Assembly: GCA_964529715.1 (NCBI GenBank)
Contig: CAZGXI010000037.1
Span: 1 to 53,252 of the forward strand
DNA length: 53,252 nucleotides
From: CAZGXI01 sp964529715
Lineage (GTDB): Bacteria; Chloroflexota; Anaerolineae; Aggregatilineales; Ch27
Reading direction: 5' to 3'
Under the pieces are notes generated by a model. That model saw only the letters and a list, made by a program, of their open reading frames with translations. It searched no databases and had not been told where the DNA came from. Below, piece after piece: positions 33,819 through 41,904 of this stretch (positions within the stretch are counted from its first letter, which is position 1; the number at the start of each line of letters is the position of its first letter). The translations under genes and the position numbers were made by a program.

Positions 33819-34883
33819 CTAGAGTCTGATCGCATGCCCGGTCCGCGCCGATTCCTGGGCGGAGAGGGCAAAACGCAGGATTTCGCGGCCTTGCTCGCCG
33901 GTGAGGCTGGGTGGCTCCCCCTTGAAGTACGCCTCGATGAAGTGGCGCGTCGATTGAATAAAACTGTGTTCCCAGCCGACGGGCATATCGGAGAAGGTGC
34001 GCGTGCCCCGGTCACGATAAAGGACCACCGGGGGAACGTCCATCATCTTGCCGTGCCCGCGTGTAACCCAGATCACCCCTTTCGTGCCGGTGATCTCGAT
34101 GCGGTCATCCTGGGCATAGTGATTGGTATCTAGCACCAGGTCCGGCGACCAGACCACTTCCAGCGAGCCGTAGCGGTTGCCGGGGAACTTCCACGAGACG
34201 ATAGCGGGGGAGTCCAACACGTAGCCGGGGCCGATCTCGGTCTGGCCGATCCAGGCGTGGCATTCTTCCGCCACACTGCCCATAAAGAACCAGGCCAGCG
34301 AGAACTTGTGATGACCATCGTCGAAGACCAGCGGGCCGCCGCCACATTCTTCGGGCGTAAAGCGCCATTGCTGCGCCGCCGCCGGAACATGCCAGGCGTT
34401 CGGGCTGGTGGCAGCGTTGCTTTTGATACGGATGGTCAGCGGGTCGCCGATCTCGCCTGCATCGATCAACGCTTTGGCGCGCATCACCGGCGGGTAAAAG
34501 ATGAAATTCTCGAACACCTTAAAGATCACGCCCGCTTTTTTGGCAGCGGCGACCATCTCGTCCGCCTCGGCTACCGTCAGGGCCATCGGCTTTTGCAGGG
34601 AGATGTGTTTGCCCGCCGCCGCCGCATCTAGGGTAGCGCGGTAATGCAAGTGATGCGGCAGCAGAATTTCCACCAGGTCCACGTCCGGCAGCGCCAATAG
34701 ATCGTGGTAATCGGTGAAAACGCGGTCCTCTGGCACTCCCCAGGCACGTCCCTGGCGCGCCGCGATCTCGGCGTCGATGTCGCACACGGCCACGATGCGG
34801 GCGCGGGGATTGGCAAGATACTCCAGGGCGTGCAGGTCCGAGATGCGCCCTGCGCCGATGAAGCCGACTCTCAACTCATCCAT
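33819..34883 (-). CDS. Gfo/Idh/MocA-family NAD(P)-dependent sugar dehydrogenase
   Basis: A 354-residue oxidoreductase. The Rossmann fold starts LRVGFIGAGRISDLHALEYL (about 4-23). The usual EKP motif appears as LQKPMALT (about 96-103), with the lysine retained. The second half has VFDDGHHKFSLAWFF, with the catalytic-type histidine and aspartate. AGGAGG precedes the ATG at the head of the operon. It probably oxidises a sugar, cyclitol or sugar acid brought in by the divergent ABC transporter, and would be the first step of the pathway. Confidence 0.87.
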   Translation of the reverse strand: MDELRVGFIGAGRISDLHALEYLANPRARIVAVCDIDAEIAARQGRAWGVPEDRVFTDYHDLLALPDVDLVEILLPHHLHYRATLDAAAAGKHISLQKPMALTVAEADEMVAAAKKAGVIFKVFENFIFYPPVMRAKALIDAGEIGDPLTIRIKSNAATSPNAWHVPAAAQQWRFTPEECGGGPLVFDDGHHKFSLAWFFMGSVAEECHAWIGQTEIGPGYVLDSPAIVSWKFPGNRYGSLEVVWSPDLVLDTNHYAQDDRIEITGTKGVIWVTRGHGKMMDVPPVVLYRDRGTRTFSDMPVGWEHSFIQSTRHFIEAYFKGEPPSLTGEQGREILRFALSAQESARTGHAIRL

Positions 34884-34919
34884 AGCGCCTCCTGTTGCGA
34901 ATTACACAACTGCGTTGCG

Positions 34920-34958
34920 AAGAAAAACCAACAAAAAGGAGGGAGGTAATCCTCCCTC
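34920..34958 (-). terminator. Rho-independent terminator of the IclR gene
   Basis: On the minus strand an 8-bp stem (GAGGGAGG / CCTCCCTC) with a four-base loop is followed by CTTTTTGTTGG and TTTTTC. It lies just after the IclR stop codon and before the Gfo/Idh start, so the regulator and the catabolic operon are probably separate or partly insulated transcripts. Confidence 0.75.
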
Positions 34959-34966
34959 AACAGTTC

Positions 34967-35716
34967 TTACGCGCGTTTGAAGCTCAGGCGATCCGAAAGC
35001 GCGCGGCTCACTTCCAGGACAATAGCCGATAGCGCCGGAATACGTTCCAGGCTGACCCGGCCTGCCGGACCGGAGATGCCGATGGCTCCCACGACCTTGC
35101 CGCGATAGTCAAACAGCGGAGCAGCGACGCAACGCACGCCGTATTCGTACTCCTCATCATCGACGGCGTATCCCTGACGACGGGCCTGATCCAGGTGTAG
35201 GCGCAGCGTTTCAGGGTCGGTCAGGGTACGAGGAGTAAAGGCCCGCATCTCCGCCGGGGACGGCAGCGGCGCCGCATCGAAGGCCAGCAGGCATTTGCCC
35301 AGCGCCGTACAGTAGAGGGGGGCCAGCGTGCCGACGCCCGTCGTGGCCCGCAGGGTGGCAGGCGATTCCACCTGGTCGATATACATGGCCTGCCCTTGCG
35401 CCAGGATCGCCAGATGGGCGCACTCACCGGTGCGCTCCATCAGCTGGCGCAGAAACGGCTTGGCCTGGTCGCGCAACGGCATACGTGTCAGCAGGCGGCG
35501 GCTGAGGGTGACGATCTGCGGGCCTAAATGATAGCGGCGGGTCTCGCCGTCCTGCTCAGCATAGCCATAACCGGCCAGCGTTTGCATCAGACGGGAGGCA
35601 CTGCTCTTATCCACGTCCAACTGCCGGGCGATCTCGGTGATGCCCAGGCCATCCTCAGACTCGGCCAGCAGGTCCAACGCCTTGAGTCCCCGCGCCAACG
35701 ACTGAATCTCGGTCAA
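34967..35716 (-). CDS. IclR-family transcriptional regulator of the catabolic locus
   Basis: About 249 residues: an N-terminal winged helix (roughly 5-65, GLGITEIARQLDVDKSSASR) and an IclR effector domain (roughly 80-249, GVGTLAPLYCTALGKCLLAF, then VRCVAAPLFDYRGKVVGAIG). I chose the TTG at 35714-35716, with AAGGA ten bases upstream. A GTG at 35776 would lie upstream of the -10 element (35758-35763) of its own promoter and so would not be transcribed. It is divergent from the ABC transporter and upstream of the catabolic operon, so it likely controls both in response to a pathway intermediate. Confidence 0.85.
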   Translation of the reverse strand: MTEIQSLARGLKALDLLAESEDGLGITEIARQLDVDKSSASRLMQTLAGYGYAEQDGETRRYHLGPQIVTLSRRLLTRMPLRDQAKPFLRQLMERTGECAHLAILAQGQAMYIDQVESPATLRATTGVGTLAPLYCTALGKCLLAFDAAPLPSPAEMRAFTPRTLTDPETLRLHLDQARRQGYAVDDEEYEYGVRCVAAPLFDYRGKVVGAIGISGPAGRVSLERIPALSAIVLEVSRALSDRLSFKRA

Positions 35717-35757
35717 CTCAGTTTGATCCTTCCCGTATACGGGTTGCCTTGTTGGGT

Positions 35758-35786
35758 ATTGTACAACGACCCACAAGGGATGTCAA
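35758..35786 (-). promoter_or_regulatory. Sigma-70-type promoter of the IclR gene
   Basis: On the minus strand: TTGACA (35781-35786), a 17-base spacer and TACAAT (35758-35763). It is a near-consensus promoter placing the start of transcription about 35 bases before the TTG codon. Confidence 0.8.
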
Positions 35787-35793
35787 ATATCCC
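35777..35793. promoter_or_regulatory. Candidate operator between the divergent promoters
   Basis: GGGAT and ATCCC flank a seven-base spacer and overlap the -35 of the IclR promoter; the transporter promoter starts nine bases to the right. IclR proteins bind short inverted repeats in such positions, but the motif is small. Confidence 0.35.
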
Positions 35794-35801
35794 CGGAGTA
35801 G

Positions 35802-35830
35802 TTGACAAAGAAGAAACATGGTTGTATGAT
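35802..35830 (+). promoter_or_regulatory. Sigma-70-type promoter of the ABC transporter operon
   Basis: TTGACA (35802-35807), a 17-base spacer and TATGAT (35825-35830). The leader to the binding-protein ATG is about 170 bases; I see no recognisable riboswitch in it. Confidence 0.82.
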
Positions 35831-36008
35831 AAGCAACGATGCTGGTGGTTGTATCTGATTGGCCTGATATATTTTTCCCAACGACCCGTGTCCGTCCTGC
35901 CGGAGGCGCTCTGCAAGTGGATCGCAGGGACGCTTAACGGAACGCCCCTGCTTTGTCGTTTCGCCCACTCAGTGTCGCACGTTTTTTCAAACCATAAGGA
36001 GTTGAGTT

Positions 36009-37274
36009 ATGAAGCGCTTCTCAATTTTGCTGGTCCTGCTCCTGCTAGTCGGCCTGGTTGTTCCGGCTCTGGCGCAGGGGGAGGAGACGTTCGTCACCGT
36101 CATGCACTACTTCACCGGCGAACTGGGCCGGGCCGCACTGAACGACATCTTCACCGCCTTCCAGGAAGAAAGTGGCCTGACGGTCTTCGATAACCCCATC
36201 GGCCACGAGGACTTCAAGACGACCATCCTGGTAATGGCGGCGGGCGGCGACCTGCCAGACATGTTCTCCTATTGGGCAGGCGCGCGCGTGCAATTCGTGG
36301 TCGATAGCGGCGCACTGGCCCCCATTGACGACATGTGGGACGCCAATAACCTGAGCGATGTCGTGCCGGCCTCGATTGCCGAAGGCGCTACGATTTACAA
36401 CGGGCAACGTTACCTGATCCCGTTCGGCTATCACTACGTCGGCATGTTCTACAACCCGGCGGTGATGGCCCAGGCCGGCGTGACCGAGTTCCCCACCACC
36501 TGGGACGGCTTCCTTGCCCTGTGCGACACGCTCCAGGCAGCCGGCGTGACACCCATCGCGCTTGGCTCGCTTAACCGCTGGCCAGCGCAGTTCTGGTTCG
36601 ATTACCTGCTGCTACGCACCGCTGGGCCGGAATACCGCGCTCGCCTGATGGCCGGCGAAGCCTCCTACACCGATCCCGAAGTGGTGCGCGTGATGGAGCT
36701 GTGGAAGGGGCTGGTGGACGCAGGCTACTTCGTACCGGACGCCAACGCCTATGACTGGACCGACGCCGCCGACCAGGTCGCCAATGGCGAGGCGGCCATG
36801 ACCCTAATGGGCACCTGGATCACCGGCTACTGGAACGGCAACGGGCTGGTCCCCGGTGAGAACTATGACTTCTTCCCCTTCCCGGCGATTGACGAAGGCG
36901 TGCCCAATGTGGCGCTCGGCCCGGTGGACGGCTTTGTGATGTCGGCCAACGCGGCGCATCCCAACAGCGCCCGCGCGCTGATGGCCTACCTGATCACCAA
37001 TCTGGACGCGCAGGCCATCTGGGCGCAGGGCCAGGGCGCGCTGTCGCCGAACGTCAACGTCGATCCGTCTATCTACAACGTCGTGATGCAGAAGGCGGCG
37101 GATCAGGTAGCGGCGGCAGAGGGGTTCAACTTCAACTATGACCTGGCGACCACCCCGCCGATGGCCGAAGGCGGCCTGGACATGTTCGCCCAATTCATGA
37201 ATGACCCATCTGGCTACATGGACTACCTTGCTGCGACACAGGCCGTCGCTGAGGAGGTGTTCGGAGGTTCGTAG
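36009..37274 (+). CDS. Sugar ABC transporter substrate-binding protein (family 1)
   Basis: A 421-residue secreted binding protein with a signal peptide ending PALAQ near residue 23 and no lipobox cysteine. Body landmarks are VMAAGGDLPDMFSYW and FPTTWDGFLALCDTL, followed by a C-terminal lobe with GYMDYLAATQAVAEEV. AAGGAG lies seven bases before the ATG. It is the first gene of the transporter arm divergent from the IclR gene. Its ligand is presumably the starting substrate of the minus-strand catabolic operon. Confidence 0.92.
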   Translation: MKRFSILLVLLLLVGLVVPALAQGEETFVTVMHYFTGELGRAALNDIFTAFQEESGLTVFDNPIGHEDFKTTILVMAAGGDLPDMFSYWAGARVQFVVDSGALAPIDDMWDANNLSDVVPASIAEGATIYNGQRYLIPFGYHYVGMFYNPAVMAQAGVTEFPTTWDGFLALCDTLQAAGVTPIALGSLNRWPAQFWFDYLLLRTAGPEYRARLMAGEASYTDPEVVRVMELWKGLVDAGYFVPDANAYDWTDAADQVANGEAAMTLMGTWITGYWNGNGLVPGENYDFFPFPAIDEGVPNVALGPVDGFVMSANAAHPNSARALMAYLITNLDAQAIWAQGQGALSPNVNVDPSIYNVVMQKAADQVAAAEGFNFNYDLATTPPMAEGGLDMFAQFMNDPSGYMDYLAATQAVAEEVFGGS

Positions 37275-37297
37275 CCCTCAACATGAGGGTCCCTACA

Positions 37298-37327
37298 GTA
37301 GGGGCAACCGACGCCGGTTGCCCCTAC
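37298..37327 (+). repeat. Palindromic GTAGGGGC repeat after the binding-protein gene
   Basis: A perfect 13-bp inverted repeat (GTAGGGGCAACCG / CGGTTGCCCCTAC) with a four-base loop, between the binding-protein stop and the permease start. It can form a very stable hairpin without a U-tract. It is a member of a dispersed palindrome family and probably also lowers expression of the permeases relative to the binding protein. Confidence 0.75.
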
Positions 37328-37366
37328 ACCGATTCATCGGCGCGAAGATATTATAGAGGGGGTGCC

Positions 37367-38248
37367 GTGACTCGTTCCCGGCGAATCTGGACCATCGGCT
37401 TCCTGGCGATCCCGCTGGCACTGTACCTGGTGATCGTCGTCGGCCCACTGCTGTATTCCTTCTTCTTCAGCCTCACGGACTGGAACGGTTTCAGCTTCGA
37501 TTTCAACTTCGTGGGACTGGCAAACTTCCGGCGCGTGTTCAGCGACCCGCTGTTCGGCAACGCCATCAGGAACACGGTGATCTGGATGATCATCGCCATC
37601 CTCGTCCCGGTAACGTGTGGGTTAGGACTGGCGCTGATCCTGCACGAGCGGGTACGCGGCGCCAATATTTACAAGTCGCTCTTCTACCTGCCGATTTGCC
37701 TGTCGCTGGCGGTTATCGGGCAGGTCTGGTTCTGGATTTATCAGCCGCGCTGGGGGCTGCTCAACCTGACCCTGAACGGGATCGGGCTGGGCGATCTGAC
37801 GCGCGCCTGGCTGGCCGATCCCGACACGGCCCTGCTCTCGGTCATTGTCGCCTGGTGCTGGCAGCAAATCGGCCTGGGCATGGTGATCTTCCTGGCCGGG
37901 CTGACCTCTGTGCCAGTAGAACTCACAGAAGCGGCGCAGATCGACGGGGCGAACTACTGGCAATCACTTCGCCATGTGGTCGTCCCTCTGCTGCGCCCCT
38001 CGACGGTAGTGGTGGTGGCACTGGCGGTGATCAACTCGCTCAAGAGCTTCGATATTGTCTACATCATGACGCGCGGCGGGCCGTTTAACTCGTCAGACAC
38101 GCTGGCGACATTTATGTACGACGAGTCGTTCCGCAAATACTACATGGGCTATGGCAGCGCGATCTCGGTCGTGTTATTTGCCATTGCACTGGTGGTGATC
38201 GCCTTCTACTTCCGCCAGGTGCGGGCGCTGGAGCATCTCTATGACTGA
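37367..38248 (+). CDS. CUT1 sugar ABC transporter permease, MalF/UgpA-like
   Basis: A 293-residue permease starting at a GTG preceded by GAGGGGG; a longer reading from 37283 would run through the palindromic repeat and was rejected. It has six helices (first GFLAIPLALYLVIVVGPLLY) and the EAA loop EAAQIDGANYWQSLRHVVVP (about 188-207). It overlaps the next permease gene by eight bases. Confidence 0.92.
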   Translation: MTRSRRIWTIGFLAIPLALYLVIVVGPLLYSFFFSLTDWNGFSFDFNFVGLANFRRVFSDPLFGNAIRNTVIWMIIAILVPVTCGLGLALILHERVRGANIYKSLFYLPICLSLAVIGQVWFWIYQPRWGLLNLTLNGIGLGDLTRAWLADPDTALLSVIVAWCWQQIGLGMVIFLAGLTSVPVELTEAAQIDGANYWQSLRHVVVPLLRPSTVVVVALAVINSLKSFDIVYIMTRGGPFNSSDTLATFMYDESFRKYYMGYGSAISVVLFAIALVVIAFYFRQVRALEHLYD

Positions 38249-39131
38249 CGTCTCGCTGGTTGCAATCAACGCAGCCTTGGAACGCGAACGGGTGCGTGAA
38301 CAATGGCGACAGCGTACCGTGCGGGCGCTGCTGTATATCTTTTTGACTGCCCTGGTGATCGTCTACTCGCTGCCTGGAATCGGCGTGATCCTGACCTCGT
38401 TTAAAACCAACGCCGAAATTTCTAGAGACGGCCTGTGGTCGCTGCCCGGCGAACTGCGCTTTTCCAACTACGAGGAAGCCTGGGTCGAAGGCAACGTGCG
38501 CACCTACACCGTGAACTCGTTCCTGGTGACAATCCCTGCGACGATCCTCTCGATTGCGCTGGGCGTGCTCACCGGATACGTGTTCAGCAAGCTGCCGTTC
38601 CGGGGCAGCGAGGCGCTGTTTATCTTCATCGTGGCGGGGATGTTCTTTCCCCCCCAGATCGTGCTGATCCCCTTGTTCCGCCTGTTTAACACCGTCGGCC
38701 TATACGACACCCTGTGGCCGATGATCATCGTGCACGTGGCCTTCGGGTTGCCGATCTGCACGCTGCTCATGCGCAATTTCTTCTCCACCGTCCCGACGGC
38801 CATCCGCGAGGCAGCGATCATCGATGGGGCGAACGAAGGGCAAATCCTGCTGCTGGTGATGCTGCCCCTCAGCTTACCCGCCCTGGCGGTCCTGGCGACC
38901 CTGCAATTCACCTGGATATGGAACGACTTCCTGTGGCCGCTGATCTTCACCCAGTCGGATAACATGCGCACGATCATGGTCGGGCTGGTGACGCTGCGCG
39001 GGCAGTACTCGGTGGCCTGGGGCGTGCAGGGCGCAATGGCAGTGATCGCCAGCGTGCCGACGCTGGTCATCTTCATCTTCTTCCAACGCTATTTCATTCG
39101 CGGCCTGACCTTGGGCGCGGTGAAAGGGTAA
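38241..39131 (+). CDS. CUT1 sugar ABC transporter permease, MalG-like
   Basis: A 296-residue permease with the EAA loop EAAIIDGANEGQILLLVMLP (about 192-211) and the typical ending IRGLTLGAVKG. Its ATG lies inside the end of the preceding permease gene, so the two are translated together. A 7-bp GC-rich stem (GCGGCCT / AGGCCGC, 39142-39162) follows the stop but has no U-tract. Confidence 0.92.
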   Translation: MTDVSLVAINAALERERVREQWRQRTVRALLYIFLTALVIVYSLPGIGVILTSFKTNAEISRDGLWSLPGELRFSNYEEAWVEGNVRTYTVNSFLVTIPATILSIALGVLTGYVFSKLPFRGSEALFIFIVAGMFFPPQIVLIPLFRLFNTVGLYDTLWPMIIVHVAFGLPICTLLMRNFFSTVPTAIREAAIIDGANEGQILLLVMLPLSLPALAVLATLQFTWIWNDFLWPLIFTQSDNMRTIMVGLVTLRGQYSVAWGVQGAMAVIASVPTLVIFIFFQRYFIRGLTLGAVKG

Positions 39132-39171
39132 GTGAACCCCGGCGGCCTGACCGCGAGGCCGCACTACACGG

Positions 39172-39200
39172 TTGACAATTTATTAATTTGGTCGAAAATA
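39172..39200 (+). promoter_or_regulatory. Candidate promoter of the multi-PAS kinase gene
   Basis: A perfect TTGACA (39172-39177) is followed by an unusually AT-rich stretch up to about 39211. At 17 bases the -10 would be AAAATA, a poor match, so the exact -10 is unclear. Confidence 0.4.
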
Positions 39201-39259
39201 GAAATAAATATCCTGGCTCATGCAGATCGCAGCGCGAGCCGCAAACCGGAGTGTGTACC

Positions 39260-41896
39260 ATGCCTCTGCGTTCCCCTTTTAGAGGAACGGTGCCAAAGCA
39301 GTGGTCACCCCTGGGAATTGCCGCCGTTTACCTGATCGTTGGGGCGCTGTGGATTTTGTTCAGCGACCGCGTCTTGCTGGCCGTCCTGCCTGCTGACTCG
39401 CCTACCTTGACGCTGTTACAAAGCATCAAGGGCGTTTTATTTCTCCTCACCACCGCCGGGCTGCTTTACTCCTTGCTCCGGAGATACACCCGCCAACAGA
39501 ACGACGGTGTGGCCCTGCGCCGGATGACGCGACTTTACCAGACTCTAAGCAATGCCAACCAGGCGCTGGTGCGTGCCCAGGACGAAGCCCACCTGCTGCA
39601 AAACATCTGCCGGGTGATCGTCGAGACCGGCGGCTATCGCCTGGTCTGGGTAGGCCTGGCTGAACAGGATGAGCGGCGATCCGTGCGCCCGGCAGCCTGG
39701 GCCGGGCACAACGATGGCTATCTGGAGATGCTTCACCTGACCTGGGGCGACGACGAACACGGTCGCGGACCGACAGGCACCGCCATCCGAACGGCGCAGA
39801 CGGTCATCTGTCGGCGTATCGCGGAGGACTACACCTTCCGCATACCTGACGAGGCGCTTAAGCGCGGTTTTGCTTCTCTGGTGGCTTTGCCGCTGCGTGT
39901 GGACAGGCAGGTGATAGGCGCGTTGAACATTCTGGCTGCTATGCCGGATGCCTTCGATGAAAGCGAAGTCCGCCTGCTGAGCGAACTGGCTGAGGACCTG
40001 GCCTATGGCCTGACAGCACTGCGGACCCAAAGCCAGCGCGAGCATACCCTTAAGCTGCTTAACCGCGTCATGGAGACCAGTCCGGTCGGGATCACCGTGG
40101 TGAACCGCAGCGGGCAGATCACGTTCGCTAACGCCCGCGCCGAACAAATCCTGGGGCTGGAACGTAGCATCCTGACCCAACAAACCTACAACGCCCCATC
40201 CTGGCACATCACAACGTATAATGGCAGTCCTTTTGCCGATGAAGACCTGCCTTTCCGTCGCGTCATGTCCACCGGCCAGCCCGTCCAGGACGTGCGCCAC
40301 GCTATCGCGTGGACAGATGGACGGCGCGTGCTGCTGTCGATCAATGCGGCCCCCCTGTCGGATGAAAGCGGTGCAATCGATGGTATGGTTGCCACCGTCG
40401 AGGATGTCACCCAGCGGGTGCAGGCCGAAGAAGCACGGCGTCTATCGGAGGAGAAATTCTCCAAAGCATTTCATACTTCCCCAGACGCGATCAACATCAA
40501 TCGCCTAAGCGACGGCCTATACCTTGAAATCAACGCAGGCTTTACCGCGCTCACCGGTTATACTGCCGCCGACGTGATCGGCAGATCATCCCTGGAAATC
40601 GGCATCTGGGTCAACGCCGACGACCGCGCCCAGCTGGTGGCTGGGCTGCGCCAGAATGGTTACGTGCAAGACCTGGAAGCCTTGTTCCGCCGCAAAAATG
40701 GCGACGTAGGGACCGGCCTGATGTCCGCCCGGATTATCGACATTAACGGCGAGCCGTGCATTCTCTCTATCACGCGCGACATCACCGAGCGTAAACGGAT
40801 GGAAGAGGAACTGCGGCGGCTGAACGCCGAACTCAACCAGCGTGTGGAAGAACGCACGGCGGAACTGGGCGCTATCCTGGACAGCATGGGCGAGGGGGTG
40901 ATGTACGCGAACTGGGAAGAGGTCCGCTATGTGAACCGGGCGTTCATCGATCTCACCGGCTATACCATCGAGGCCGTGCGGACCCGTCCCGTCCGCGAAT
41001 TCATCACCCTGATGCAAAGTGAGGATGAGCAAGAGGGCAGCCAGATCATCGATGCGATCAGCCTTGCCCTCGAAAAGGGAAAATCCTGGAGCGGGGAATT
41101 TCGCATCCAGCGCAGAGACGGCAACACGCTTGAGGTCGAGGTAACGATTACCGGCGTGCGCCGCGCCGATGGGCGGCCCATCGGCAGTGTAGCCCTGCTC
41201 AGGGACATCAGCCAGCGTAAGGCGCTTCAGGCGCAGCGCGACCGCTTCATCGCCAGCGCATCACACGAATTGCGCGCCCCTGTAACTACCCTCAAAACGT
41301 ACCTCTACCTGCTGCGCCGCCAGCCGGAACGCGCGGCAGACCATTTGCATGTGCTGGAACAGACGACCGAGCGCATGAAACTGCTGGTCGAGGACCTGCT
41401 GGACATCTCGCGCTTTGAGCGCGGCGTCATTCAATTGCAACGACAGGAGATCATTCTCCAGGACCTGATCGCCGAGGTGCTGACCGCCCAACAGCCGTTG
41501 GCCCAGGAGAAAGCCATCCGTCTGTGCAGCGATCTGCCGCTGGAGCCGCTGCTGGTCCGCGTGGACGCCAATCGCATCGCTCAAGTGATCACCAACCTGG
41601 TCGTCAACGCGCTCAATTACACGCCGAGCGGCGGCCAGGTGACAGTGCGGCTGTCGGTAGAACCGGACATCACCTTGCGGGTCGAAGACACGGGCGTGGG
41701 CATTCCGTCGGACCTGCTGGGCAGGATATTCGAGCCGTTCTTCCGGGCGCACGAAAACGCCGCGCGCGGCACCGGTCTGGGGCTGACGATTGCCAGAGAG
41801 ATCGTGGAGGCGCACGGCGGCGCGATCACGGTCGAGAGCGTGGTCGGGCAGGGCAGCGTCTTCACCGTGCGCCTGCCGCCGCCCTCGTCGTTGTAG
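39260..41896 (+). CDS. Membrane sensor histidine kinase with GAF and three PAS domains
   Basis: An 878-residue kinase. Two N-terminal helices (about 17-36 and 48-68) precede a GAF domain (about 90-262), then three PAS domains (about 272-400, 415-530 and 555-655) separated by PAC-type ends (EDVTQRVQAEE, RDITERKRMEEEL, RDISQRKALQAQ). HisKA has H669 in SASHELRAPVTTL. The HATPase domain shows NLVVNALNYTPSGG, EDTGVGIP and GTGLGLTIA. There is no receiver. I chose the ATG at 39260 with GGAG eight bases upstream. It converges with the Ser/Thr kinase gene with an eight-base gap. The partner regulator is not in the window. Confidence 0.9.
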   Translation: MPLRSPFRGTVPKQWSPLGIAAVYLIVGALWILFSDRVLLAVLPADSPTLTLLQSIKGVLFLLTTAGLLYSLLRRYTRQQNDGVALRRMTRLYQTLSNANQALVRAQDEAHLLQNICRVIVETGGYRLVWVGLAEQDERRSVRPAAWAGHNDGYLEMLHLTWGDDEHGRGPTGTAIRTAQTVICRRIAEDYTFRIPDEALKRGFASLVALPLRVDRQVIGALNILAAMPDAFDESEVRLLSELAEDLAYGLTALRTQSQREHTLKLLNRVMETSPVGITVVNRSGQITFANARAEQILGLERSILTQQTYNAPSWHITTYNGSPFADEDLPFRRVMSTGQPVQDVRHAIAWTDGRRVLLSINAAPLSDESGAIDGMVATVEDVTQRVQAEEARRLSEEKFSKAFHTSPDAININRLSDGLYLEINAGFTALTGYTAADVIGRSSLEIGIWVNADDRAQLVAGLRQNGYVQDLEALFRRKNGDVGTGLMSARIIDINGEPCILSITRDITERKRMEEELRRLNAELNQRVEERTAELGAILDSMGEGVMYANWEEVRYVNRAFIDLTGYTIEAVRTRPVREFITLMQSEDEQEGSQIIDAISLALEKGKSWSGEFRIQRRDGNTLEVEVTITGVRRADGRPIGSVALLRDISQRKALQAQRDRFIASASHELRAPVTTLKTYLYLLRRQPERAADHLHVLEQTTERMKLLVEDLLDISRFERGVIQLQRQEIILQDLIAEVLTAQQPLAQEKAIRLCSDLPLEPLLVRVDANRIAQVITNLVVNALNYTPSGGQVTVRLSVEPDITLRVEDTGVGIPSDLLGRIFEPFFRAHENAARGTGLGLTIAREIVEAHGGAITVESVVGQGSVFTVRLPPPSSL

Positions 41897-41904
41897 GCGT
41901 CGGG

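Noticed and set aside
35837..36008. Possible riboswitch in the long leader of the transporter operon
   Set aside because: The leader is about 170 bases, but no conserved riboswitch core could be recognised.
27087..39131. Classical myo-inositol (iol) operon
   Set aside because: IolB, IolC and IolJ equivalents are absent, the ThDP enzyme has an atypical C-terminus and transketolase genes are present; only a partial resemblance can be claimed.
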